Below, piece by piece: positions 25,538 through 33,401 of a stretch of 64,000 nt of DNA. A model generated the notes under the pieces. That model searched no databases. It saw only the letters and a list, made by a program, of their open reading frames with translations, and was not told where the DNA came from. Source of the DNA: Methanosarcina sp. DH2 (GTDB lineage: Archaea > Halobacteriota > Methanosarcinia > Methanosarcinales > Methanosarcinaceae); assembly GCF_020804225.1 (NCBI RefSeq), contig NZ_WJBI01000002.1, forward strand, positions 613,713 to 677,712. Reading direction: 5' to 3'. How positions within the stretch are numbered: the stretch's first letter is position 1; every line of letters begins with the position of its first letter. A program made the translations under genes and the position numbers.

Positions 25538-26230
25538 ATGGACTCTTCGACATTAACTGTTATTGGAATTATGATAGGTATTCTTATCTTCGGGATTAAA
25601 ACAGGATTAGGTTGTGGATTTTCAAATATTAATAAGCGAGAAATTTTGACAATTGGAGGCAGTTATTTTTTTCTTGCCCTTTTATTCGGAAGCATTGCTG
25701 ATCATATAAGCCTGGACGCCTTTGAGCGTCTTTCTGCAATGGGTATGGGAGTCCATGTTCTTGTCTCCCTGCTCCTTATAGGAGCCGGGATTTACACCCA
25801 GAAAAAGTGGAATGCAGGAAAGGATGTCTCAAGACACACTTTCCTGGCAATATCCTTGCCCTGCCCGGTTTGCCTGGGAGCTCTTGCTGTATCCTGCATG
25901 CTGCTTTCGGAAAGTCTCAACTTTTCCGGGATAAAAATAGGGCTTCTTGTAGGAATTGCTTTTTTTACGGCAGTGATAACTTCTTCTTTTCTTTTCAGGT
26001 TTGGGAAGACCCGGTTAGGAAAGACCCCCGAAACTATGGGAAGCGCCATGATGCTTCTTGGAATTTATTATCTTTTAGGGGCTTTGCTAATCCCGGCATA
26101 TATGAAAACAAAACAGATGAACCTTGCTCCAATAGGTGGGGGAGATACAGGAATCGTCCCCCTTATGGGTTTTGGGGTCATTGTCTTTGCAGGTTTTTTC
26201 CTGGAACGTATAAGGAGGCAGGACCAATGA
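25538..26230 (+). CDS. DUF2162 membrane protein, predicted transporter component
   Basis: 230 residues with about six transmembrane segments. FGIKTGLGCGFSNI in the first helix region and AISLPCPVCLGALAVSC in the middle, with a Cys-Pro-x-Cys pair, match the DUF2162 family of archaeal predicted transporters. Conserved membrane cysteines could bind metal or take part in thiol redox. The stop overlaps the start of the ExbB-like gene (ATGA), so the two are coupled. It probably forms part of the membrane complex with the ExbB-like and DUF2149 proteins. Confidence 0.78.
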   Translation: MDSSTLTVIGIMIGILIFGIKTGLGCGFSNINKREILTIGGSYFFLALLFGSIADHISLDAFERLSAMGMGVHVLVSLLLIGAGIYTQKKWNAGKDVSRHTFLAISLPCPVCLGALAVSCMLLSESLNFSGIKIGLLVGIAFFTAVITSSFLFRFGKTRLGKTPETMGSAMMLLGIYYLLGALLIPAYMKTKQMNLAPIGGGDTGIVPLMGFGVIVFAGFFLERIRRQDQ

Positions 26231-26850
26231 GCATGATGAATTTATTATCCGGCATGATGAATGTCTTCTCATCGGCTTTGCTGATCCCTGTAATGCTGCT
26301 CCTTACCCTCCTTGTATTTCTGGCCTTGATCCAATTGGGTGAATTCCTTTCCGAATATACCAAAAGGCACAGGGACTGGAATAACCTGGAGAGTAATTGC
26401 AAAAAGATTGAGCACGATATCCAGAATTCGGATTTTTCGGAAGCGTCCAGAAACCTTAATAACATAAAGCAAAACTACATGGTCACTTCCTTTGCAAGGG
26501 ACGCTGCAAAATATCTGGAAGAGCGACATATCCCTGCAATTGAGAGGCTCTCGCAGGAATACGAGATCAAGATGGCAAAGCGGCTTGAGCAGACAAAGAT
26601 AACCTCAACTGTCGGACCCATGCTCGGGCTTATGGGGACTCTTATTCCATTAGGTCCTGCCCTGATAGGGCTTTCACAGGGAGACCTCGAAACCCTTGCA
26701 CAGAACCTGATGATTGCTTTTGCAACTACCGTTGTAGGGCTCTTTTCTGCCGGAATAGCCTATGTGCTTACCCAGGTCAGGAGGCGCTGGTACTGGGAGG
26801 ATATGTCTGACATTGATTACATCCTGGATACCATTGAGGAAAAAAGCTGA
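26227..26850 (+). CDS. MotA/TolQ/ExbB-family proton channel protein
   Basis: 207 residues. An N-terminal transmembrane helix (about 12-35) is followed by a cytoplasmic region, then the family signature TSTVGPMLGLMGTLIPLGPALIGLSQGD near residue 120 and a last helix NLMIAFATTVVGLFSAGIAYVL. These are the pore helices of ion-driven motors that energise partner proteins. ATG at 26227 overlaps the DUF2162 stop; a longer in-frame extension upstream is read through the DUF2162 gene and is not real. With DUF2149 it should form an ExbB/ExbD-like pair. Confidence 0.88.
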   Translation: MSMMNLLSGMMNVFSSALLIPVMLLLTLLVFLALIQLGEFLSEYTKRHRDWNNLESNCKKIEHDIQNSDFSEASRNLNNIKQNYMVTSFARDAAKYLEERHIPAIERLSQEYEIKMAKRLEQTKITSTVGPMLGLMGTLIPLGPALIGLSQGDLETLAQNLMIAFATTVVGLFSAGIAYVLTQVRRRWYWEDMSDIDYILDTIEEKS

Positions 26851-26883
26851 GGCTTAGCATCTCTTAGTAAGGAGGAAGAAATC

Positions 26884-27312
26884 ATGCGGAAATCCCGAAG
26901 ATACAGGCGTACAGGGCTTTTAAGAGACGAGGATGAGCAAAACCCTATGGCCAATGTTGCCAATGTTTTTGATGTTGCAATGGTCTTTTCAGTGGCTTTG
27001 CTGGTAGCCCTTGTGATGTCTTACCATCTCCCTGAACTTCTGAGCTCGAATGAGGATTTTACAATTGTAAAAAATCCCGGGGCTGAGGATATGAAGATAA
27101 TCATCAAGGAAGAAGGGAAACCCATTGAAGTAATGAATATGACCGAAAACATTGGCGGAGGCACAGGGGAAGCGCTGGGGACAGCATATAAGCTGGCTGA
27201 CGGTAGGGTGATTTACGTCCCTGAAGGTTCTGAGGAAAATGGTAGCACTTCAACAGGTACATCCACTTCAACTGATGCATCTGCTTCAATTGATGCATCC
27301 GCTTTAGATTAA
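26884..27312 (+). CDS. DUF2149 protein, ExbD-like partner
   Basis: 142 residues. A short basic N-terminus with RTGLLRDEDEQNPMANVANVFDVAMVF leads into a single transmembrane helix (about 35-55), then an extracytoplasmic domain and a Ser/Thr-rich tail. The helix carries an aspartate near its start (NVFDVAMVF), as ExbD/TolR/MotB proteins do for ion coupling. DUF2149 proteins are the usual partners of archaeal ExbB-like channels. AGGAGGAAG lies before the ATG, and the gap to the ExbB-like gene is 33 bp. Confidence 0.82.
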   Translation: MRKSRRYRRTGLLRDEDEQNPMANVANVFDVAMVFSVALLVALVMSYHLPELLSSNEDFTIVKNPGAEDMKIIIKEEGKPIEVMNMTENIGGGTGEALGTAYKLADGRVIYVPEGSEENGSTSTGTSTSTDASASIDASALD

Positions 27313-27857
27313 TTTTTCAAACCTTCTGGACAAATTTTGTTTATCGAGTGATGGAATTTACCGGGATTCAGGAAAAAGAAGTTTTAAATTCCTATTTTAA
27401 ATCCCTATATGAAATGCGACGTAAAATAATAACACCTTATTTTTTCTTTTTTTGGGCTGTACAGTTTTTTTAGAACAAAGGCTAAATTCTGATTTTCTCA
27501 GGATTAAAGTCTATTTTTAGTTCTATTTTTTATAAAAACGCTATCTACGTCTCTTTTTACCTGAATAGCTAATAATTGTGAGCCAAAAACCGCATTTTAT
27601 GTATCTTATTTCCTAATGCTCCAAATGTTGAACATATCAAACAGAATCGGCTGCTCATTTGTTTGAGGAAGTTCTGGAGTTGAATTAAGAGCTATAATCG
27701 AGAGCCTCCAATTTCATTTCCAAAACTCGAAGACTGTTTTAATACAAGTTCCGAAAATTCGTAAACTTTTAAAATAAAATAGTCTGGTGAGCTGGGCATC
27801 CTGATTATTTTTCTCCCGGGGTGCCCCGGAGTTCATGATAAATTGTCTGGGGATAAA
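27313..27857. other. Long leader and promoter region of the first cobN-like gene
   Basis: 545 bases. The shared promoter motif lies at 27567-27608, giving a predicted leader of roughly 220 nt. A short GC hairpin (CCGGG-GTGC-CCCGG, 27816-27829) lies about 28 bases before the start codon. No cobalamin-riboswitch core was recognised. Confidence 0.45.
27567..27608 (+). promoter_or_regulatory. Shared promoter motif, copy B (first cobN-like gene)
   Basis: The block AGCTAATAATTGTG, then AGCCAAAAACCGCATTTTATG, matches copies A and C in order and spacing. The TATTTTAT-like end would be the TATA box. Confidence 0.5.
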
Positions 27858-30800
27858 ATGCATACGGCACAAAGCAGGTTGTTGGTTTTATGTGCGGTGG
27901 TTCTTCTACTGCTGACACAGAATGTATCGGCTGATGGAAATCAGGTAAACATTACTTTTATCTGTTATGATGGAAGCGCCCTTGCTGTGGCAGAGGAGTC
28001 CAATCCATACAATGCAAGTATAAATGTAACATATATTTCGGGGTATGCCAACTTTACTAATGTCACCTTTGAAAACCAGGATGTGATATTTTCCTACATG
28101 CTCTGGTCGCAGTTCGAAGATATCGGGGATGACCTTGAAAGTGCTCATGAAAATGGGACTGCACTAATAGACATTACATCAATGATGGATCCGACATATA
28201 TTAACACTTCAACTTATGATCAGATCTTTGCTGGAACTAGCCCATATAATTCTACTGAAGAGAAATTCTTCTACAATATGGGTTCTAGGGGAGTCCTGAA
28301 GAAAAACGCTGAAAACTTCCTTATTTATCTCGCAAAAACTTACGGAGATAAACCTGAGCTTACGGATAGCTGGGTTTATCAGGACCCTGTAGAATTCCCT
28401 GAAGCTGCGCTCTATCATCCGGATGCTCGCTCTTCTACAAACGAATCTCAGCCCGACTGGTTTGAAAATACCACCGATTACCTTGAATGGTACTCTAACG
28501 CAACTGAGTCACGACATATTTACTACAAGAGTAAGCCCACTATAGGGATCTGGTTCCACGCTTCCGATTATACAGGTGATAACCTTGAAGTCATAGATGC
28601 CCTTATTCGTGATCTGGAAGGAAAGGGCTGCAACGTAATTGCAGGCTTTGATACCTTCAATGATATCCACAGGTTTTACTTTGACGAAAATGGAGAACCT
28701 CTTATCCAGTGTGTAATTTCTCTTAAGAGCTTCCGTTTGAATTATGAAGATCCTGATAAAGGTGTACAGGAGCTTGAAGACCTTGACGTTCCTGTTCTCA
28801 CGGGACTGGTCGTTTCAAACCCTGCCGATTCTACAGACGTAGCTGACAGCAACAGGGGTATTCCCGGCAGTGAAGTTGTGTATAAGACCCTGCTTCCGAG
28901 TATTGATGGGATTTTTGAATACATTGTAATAGGGTTTGATAATTACGACTCCGAAACCGGAGAAAGCAATTATGAGCCACTGCCTGCACAGGTAGACTGG
29001 ATGGTCAACAGGTCAATCAACTGGGCAGAACTGAAGCTAAAGGAGAATGAAGACAAGAAAGTAGCTGTCATCTATTACAACTACCCTTCAGGAAAAGACA
29101 ATATAGTGGCAAATTACCTCAACACCACCCAGAGCATGCTTGATCTTCTCAATTCAATGAATGAAAGCGGGTATGAAGTCTCCGGAATTCCTGATAATAG
29201 CAGTGCACTCATGGAAATGCTTCAGGCTCAGGGCATCAATATCGGTTCCTGGGCTCCGGGTGCTTTGAATGAAATGGTAGTAAATAAGACTGAGTGGGGA
29301 GTTCGCCTCATACCCATGGAGACTTACAGAGAGTGGTTTGAGTCTGAAATTCCGGAAGACCTGAGAGCCAACGTAACAGCTGAATGGGGAGAACCCTGGT
29401 CTGAAGATCTGCCTCAGGATAAGAGCGTTATGGTCTATGAGAATGAAACCGGAAAGTACATTGTAATTCCTGCAGTGCGTTTCGGAGACGTCTGGCTCAT
29501 GCCTCAGCCTGCCAGGGGAACAGGGCAAAACAATGACACCCTTTACCACAGTAGTGTTGTACCACCCACACACCAGTACATAGCTTTCTACCTCTGGCTG
29601 AATCATGACTGGCAGCCTGATGCGCTTATTCATATGGGTACTCACGGTACGCATGAATGGCTTCCGGGTTCTACTTATGGTATGAACAGGACTTCTGACT
29701 GGTCTCCTCTGCTTCTTCAGGACCTTCCGAATATCTACCCCTATATAGTTGCCAACGTGGGAGAAGGAATAACTGCGGAGTACAGGGGCAATGCCCTGAT
29801 CATTGATCACCTGACTCCAACTCTCGAACGCAGCGGGCTTTATGGAGGCTTGCTGAACCTCTCAATTGATGTCCAGCAGTACTACGATCCCAGCATTACT
29901 TCCCAGACGAGGGCAGGATACAGGCAGGCAATAATCGATGAGATAACGGCACTTAACCTTGGTGTCGATCTTGGTATGGAGAATGTAACCGCTCTCCAGG
30001 ATTACAGTGAAGAGGAATTTGAAAATTTCGTCAAAAATGTCCTTCATGAGTATCTGGAAGATGTAGGAAATGAAAATATTCCATACGGGATGCACATTCT
30101 CAGCCGTGTTCCCGGAACGAACATGACAGATCCTGATAAAGATGAACTCTCTGCAATGGTAAGGGCTATGCTTGGAGGAAGCTTTGAGGATAATGTTACT
30201 GCCTTCTATCCGGAGTCTGTTTATCCTCTCGGAATTCCGTTAAATGATACAAAAGTTACCAGACTTGTCTGGGAGGTCGTAACCAATAATACTGGCGTTT
30301 CCGCGGCGCAGCTTGAAGTTTACGGAGAAACAAACAGTTCGGTTACACTTGACCTTGAACTTGGACTGGAATACAGGGACCGGCTTCTTGACTGTGATGT
30401 GGAAATTGACAAAATTCTTTCAGCCTTAAACGGAGGCTTCATCTCTCCAGGTTCTGGGCTGGACCCGATAATGAATCCGGATGCTGTGCCTACAGGGCGC
30501 AACTATTACAGCATAAATTCGAAGCTCTATCCTTCAAAAGCAACATGGGAGATCGGAAAATCTCTTGCAATCCAGATGCTTGAGGACTACTATAGCGAGC
30601 ATGGGGAATATCCTGAAAAGGTTTCATTCTCAAGGTTCGGGGTGGAGTTTATTGCAGACCACGGAACTCTGGAAGCAGAAGTGCTTTATATGCTTGGAGT
30701 ACAGCCTGTCTGGGACGAGTACGGGTATGTTACCGGAGTTGAAGCTATCCCTGAAGAAGAATTGCTGCCAAACTATGATATGTCAAAACCGGGGAGACCG

Positions 30801-32177
30801 CGTATTGATATTGTCTACACAACCGCAGGAATGAGGGATGCTTTCCCTGATAAGATTAAGATGGTAGATAGCGCTGTAAAACTTGCAAGTTCTCTTCCTG
30901 GCGAAAACTACCCCAACTACGTTAATCAGAGTTCCCTTATACTCTACGATACCCTTGTCTCCGCAGGGTATGACAGTGAAACTGCAACAAAACTCTCTAC
31001 AATGCGCTGCTTTGCGGTAATGGACGGTACTTATGATATAGGAGTCTCAGACGCGGTCAGTGCAAGCGGGACATGGGACGACGAAGAAGCTATCGCAAAC
31101 GTATACCTGGACAAAATGGGATACGCTTACGGAGAGGATTTCTGGGGCATACAGTCCAGAGAACTCCTTGAAGGCAACCTGAAAAATGTTGAAGCTTCCG
31201 TGCATTCATCCTCTTCAAACCTTTACGACTCCCTTGACAACGATGACCTTTTCCAGTATTTCGGCGGCATGAACCTGGCAACAAGGTATATTAGCGGCAA
31301 CACTCCGGAAATGTATATCTCGGACACAAGTGACCTGGACGGGGCTCAGATGGTGGGAATGCAGGAGTACCTCAGCAAGGACCTGCGGGCCAGATATTTC
31401 AATGACAAATGGATCGAGGGGATGCAGAGTTCCGGATATTCAGGCGGCAGCATGATGTCAGAATTTGTGGACAACCTCTTTGGATGGGAAGTCAGTGATC
31501 CTGACCTTGTAGACGACACTGTCTGGCAGCAGGTGTACGAAACCTATGCCAGTGATGCTTCTATGAGAGAGTGGTTCAAACAGAATAATCCGGACGCTTA
31601 CCAATCAATCACTGCCAGGATGCTTGAAGCTGTCAGGCACGATTACTGGACACCTTCGGACGAGGTTATTGAGAGCCTTGCAACAGCATATGAAGAGTCC
31701 GTGGCTGAGAATGGGGCTTCATGCTGTCACCATACATGCGGAAATCCCCTGCTTCATGAGTTCGTAAGCGGGATGGTATCTGTTCCGGGTTATTCCGAGC
31801 AAATAAAGGCAGCAACTCAGGTCGAAACTCAGGAGATCACAGAAGAGACTCAGAGCAGCAGTAGCAGTAAAGGGCATCAGACGAGTGTTGACGAAAAACT
31901 GAACCAGACAGCCAGAGCAAATTCCGAATCCCAGGACAGCAATCAGACTGTTCAGGACTCTAACACGGGATACGGAACAGATTCTCCAGAACCTGCTCCC
32001 GAGGTCCGGCAGACTTCTGAACCCGATTATGTGGAGGGCTACGAGATGCAGAAGGAACCAGTCGAAGAAGCAGAAAATGGAGGTATCTCTTTCTCGGGCT
32101 CTGATATTGTCGGAATTCTCTTCGTGATAGTGGCAGTTGGAGGTATCTATCTCGGGTTCCGTAAAAAGAAAATGTAA
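27858..32177 (+). CDS. Exported, membrane-anchored CobN/HmuS-like chelatase-family protein
   Basis: 1439 residues. A signal peptide (about 1-25, ending NVSADG) is followed by a CobN/magnesium-chelatase H-subunit-like body. The family motif appears as H592-M-G-T-H596-G-T-H599-E600-WLPG. Near the C-terminus is an unusual CCHHTCGNP cluster starting at residue 1289. A Ser/Gln/Asn-rich linker leads to one transmembrane helix (SGSDIVGILFVIVAVGGIYL) and a basic FRKKKM end. Asn-x-Ser/Thr sites are frequent, as expected for a surface protein. Cytosolic CobN inserts cobalt into corrin; an exported form more likely binds or strips a metal-tetrapyrrole. ATG at 27858 follows GGGGAT. Confidence 0.85.
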   Translation: MHTAQSRLLVLCAVVLLLLTQNVSADGNQVNITFICYDGSALAVAEESNPYNASINVTYISGYANFTNVTFENQDVIFSYMLWSQFEDIGDDLESAHENGTALIDITSMMDPTYINTSTYDQIFAGTSPYNSTEEKFFYNMGSRGVLKKNAENFLIYLAKTYGDKPELTDSWVYQDPVEFPEAALYHPDARSSTNESQPDWFENTTDYLEWYSNATESRHIYYKSKPTIGIWFHASDYTGDNLEVIDALIRDLEGKGCNVIAGFDTFNDIHRFYFDENGEPLIQCVISLKSFRLNYEDPDKGVQELEDLDVPVLTGLVVSNPADSTDVADSNRGIPGSEVVYKTLLPSIDGIFEYIVIGFDNYDSETGESNYEPLPAQVDWMVNRSINWAELKLKENEDKKVAVIYYNYPSGKDNIVANYLNTTQSMLDLLNSMNESGYEVSGIPDNSSALMEMLQAQGINIGSWAPGALNEMVVNKTEWGVRLIPMETYREWFESEIPEDLRANVTAEWGEPWSEDLPQDKSVMVYENETGKYIVIPAVRFGDVWLMPQPARGTGQNNDTLYHSSVVPPTHQYIAFYLWLNHDWQPDALIHMGTHGTHEWLPGSTYGMNRTSDWSPLLLQDLPNIYPYIVANVGEGITAEYRGNALIIDHLTPTLERSGLYGGLLNLSIDVQQYYDPSITSQTRAGYRQAIIDEITALNLGVDLGMENVTALQDYSEEEFENFVKNVLHEYLEDVGNENIPYGMHILSRVPGTNMTDPDKDELSAMVRAMLGGSFEDNVTAFYPESVYPLGIPLNDTKVTRLVWEVVTNNTGVSAAQLEVYGETNSSVTLDLELGLEYRDRLLDCDVEIDKILSALNGGFISPGSGLDPIMNPDAVPTGRNYYSINSKLYPSKATWEIGKSLAIQMLEDYYSEHGEYPEKVSFSRFGVEFIADHGTLEAEVLYMLGVQPVWDEYGYVTGVEAIPEEELLPNYDMSKPGRPRIDIVYTTAGMRDAFPDKIKMVDSAVKLASSLPGENYPNYVNQSSLILYDTLVSAGYDSETATKLSTMRCFAVMDGTYDIGVSDAVSASGTWDDEEAIANVYLDKMGYAYGEDFWGIQSRELLEGNLKNVEASVHSSSSNLYDSLDNDDLFQYFGGMNLATRYISGNTPEMYISDTSDLDGAQMVGMQEYLSKDLRARYFNDKWIEGMQSSGYSGGSMMSEFVDNLFGWEVSDPDLVDDTVWQQVYETYASDASMREWFKQNNPDAYQSITARMLEAVRHDYWTPSDEVIESLATAYEESVAENGASCCHHTCGNPLLHEFVSGMVSVPGYSEQIKAATQVETQEITEETQSSSSSKGHQTSVDEKLNQTARANSESQDSNQTVQDSNTGYGTDSPEPAPEVRQTSEPDYVEGYEMQKEPVEEAENGGISFSGSDIVGILFVIVAVGGIYLGFRKKKM

Positions 32178-32207
32178 GTAAAAGAAGATTCAAACCTTTC
32201 TGGAAGG

Positions 32208-32262
32208 AGAGCGCTTTTTAATTCTGTGCTCTTTTTCTTTTCCTTTTCCTTTTTAACCCTAT
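32208..32262 (+). terminator. Hairpin and T-tract after the first cobN-like gene
   Basis: AGAGC and GCTCT form a short stem around a T-rich loop, followed by a run of T-rich DNA (CTTTTTCTTTTCCTTTTCC). A homologous structure follows the second cobN-like gene. Confidence 0.55.
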
Positions 32263-32318
32263 TTTTATCTCTCTTTTCTTCTGGAAGACAAGGCTTTTAC
32301 AATAAAAAACCAATTTTA

Positions 32319-32967
32319 ATGCAGAGGCGAGGAGTTACTTTAATCAAAATAATTCTTCTTTTAATTATTCTGCTCTTTATGCTGTTGCCTGCTGCGTCAG
32401 CTGTGGAAATAGGGTTTGGATATGTCCCGGTAATCTGAACTTCGCTCTTTCACCGGGGGACTCGGCCGAAGTTTCCCTGTCCGTACTCAACAAAGGAGCC
32501 AGCACAGAAGAATATCTGATTTCTCTGGACAATGAGGTTTATGCCGGCTGGTTTGAAATAACTCCTTCAAACTTTGAACTTCAGCCAGGGCAGGAGAGGC
32601 AGGTTACTGTTAAACTTTCCGTTCCTTCTTTGGCGCGGGGGGACGCGGATTGCAAAATTGAACTATTACAAACCTCTGACACAAATGTACTTATGGGGTC
32701 AGAGTCCCTGTCCATATCGAAATAGTTTCTCCAAACTAATCTTTTTCTGGAGAGCCTTCAGGTATTTCTTTCCCTGGAACAGGAATTGCAGACAATAGAG
32801 ATCCGGGGATTGAAAATAAACCGAGTAAAGCCTTTTCTGAACGGGAAAATAAAACGGATCAAACTGCCAAAAAGCACGGATTTCTCTATATTTTCGTCTC
32901 CTCCATTCTCGTAGGAGCAGGCCTGGCGTTTCTGGTTGTCCTGCTTAGAAAGCTACTGGACAAATAA
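32319..32967 (+). pseudogene. Decayed secreted NEW3-like domain protein with C-terminal membrane anchor
   Basis: Reading three frames in turn gives one coherent protein. A signal peptide (IILLLIILLFMLLPAASA) and VEIGFGYVP are followed, after a one-base loss near 32425, by PGNLNFALSPGDSAEVSLSV and a NEW3-like beta domain ending KIELLQTSDTN. After a second one-base loss near 32690 it continues GVRVPVHIEIVSPN. An in-frame TAA stop at 32737 follows, then a linker, a transmembrane helix (FVSSILVGAGLAFLVVLL) and the stop at 32967. NEW3-type domains occur in archaeal surface proteins. It sits between the two cobN-like genes and may have been an accessory subunit. Confidence 0.7.
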
Positions 32968-33401
32968 GAGCCTTTCTGAATACCTTATTTTTCACTTTTT
33001 ACCTCTTCCTAATTCCTTTTCACATTTTTGTTATCTTCTTAGCTAATGATTATTATCTAAAATCGCAGGTTTTTATGTAAGTAAGGTAAACTTGAGTTCA
33101 AATTGGTCAATATATTTCTGATTTCGAGGAGAACAGTTGATGATTTTTTGAGGCTATTGTTCTTTAAAATACCCTCAAAAATTTCCAATTGAATGATATT
33201 TTCCCCTCGTGTTGGGAAGTAAAGTTTACTTTATTTATTTGTGCAAAATGAAATTTTTTCCTATCAAGTCTGACCTTTCAAGTTTGGCGTGGTAAATTTC
33301 AAGCTAAAATTTTAAGAGTATCTTTGAAAACAGCATTTAGCTTCAAGATCATATTCTGATATTCTAACGACCTGGAACTTAAATTATTTGGAGAAGAGGT
33401 T
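32968..33401. other. Long leader and promoter region of the second cobN-like gene
   Basis: 434 AT-rich bases. The shared motif lies at 33041-33083, implying a leader near 290 nt unless a second promoter is used. A palindrome TAAAGT-TT-ACTTTA lies near 33221-33234 beside a TATA-like TTTATTTATTTG, which could be such a second promoter. Confidence 0.4.
33041..33083 (+). promoter_or_regulatory. Shared promoter motif, copy C (second cobN-like gene)
   Basis: The block AGCTAATGATTATTATC, then TAAAATCGCAGGTTTTTATG and TAAG. It matches copy B at its start (AGCTAATRATT) and copy A in GATTATTA, and all three share the AAAAWC then TTTTTAT core. Confidence 0.5.

Noticed and set aside
25807..26226. N-terminal extension of the ExbB-like protein
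   Set aside because: It is read through the DUF2162 gene in another frame; the ATG at 26227 overlaps the DUF2162 stop and begins the family sequence.
27609..27857. Cobalamin riboswitch in the cobN-like leader
   Set aside because: No conserved B12-box-like core could be found by eye; only a small GC hairpin is present.
32690..32727. Pyrrolysine (TAG) readthrough in the decayed NEW3-like gene
   Set aside because: The TAG lies in the frame that is left at the second frameshift; the protein continues in another frame, so readthrough does not restore it.
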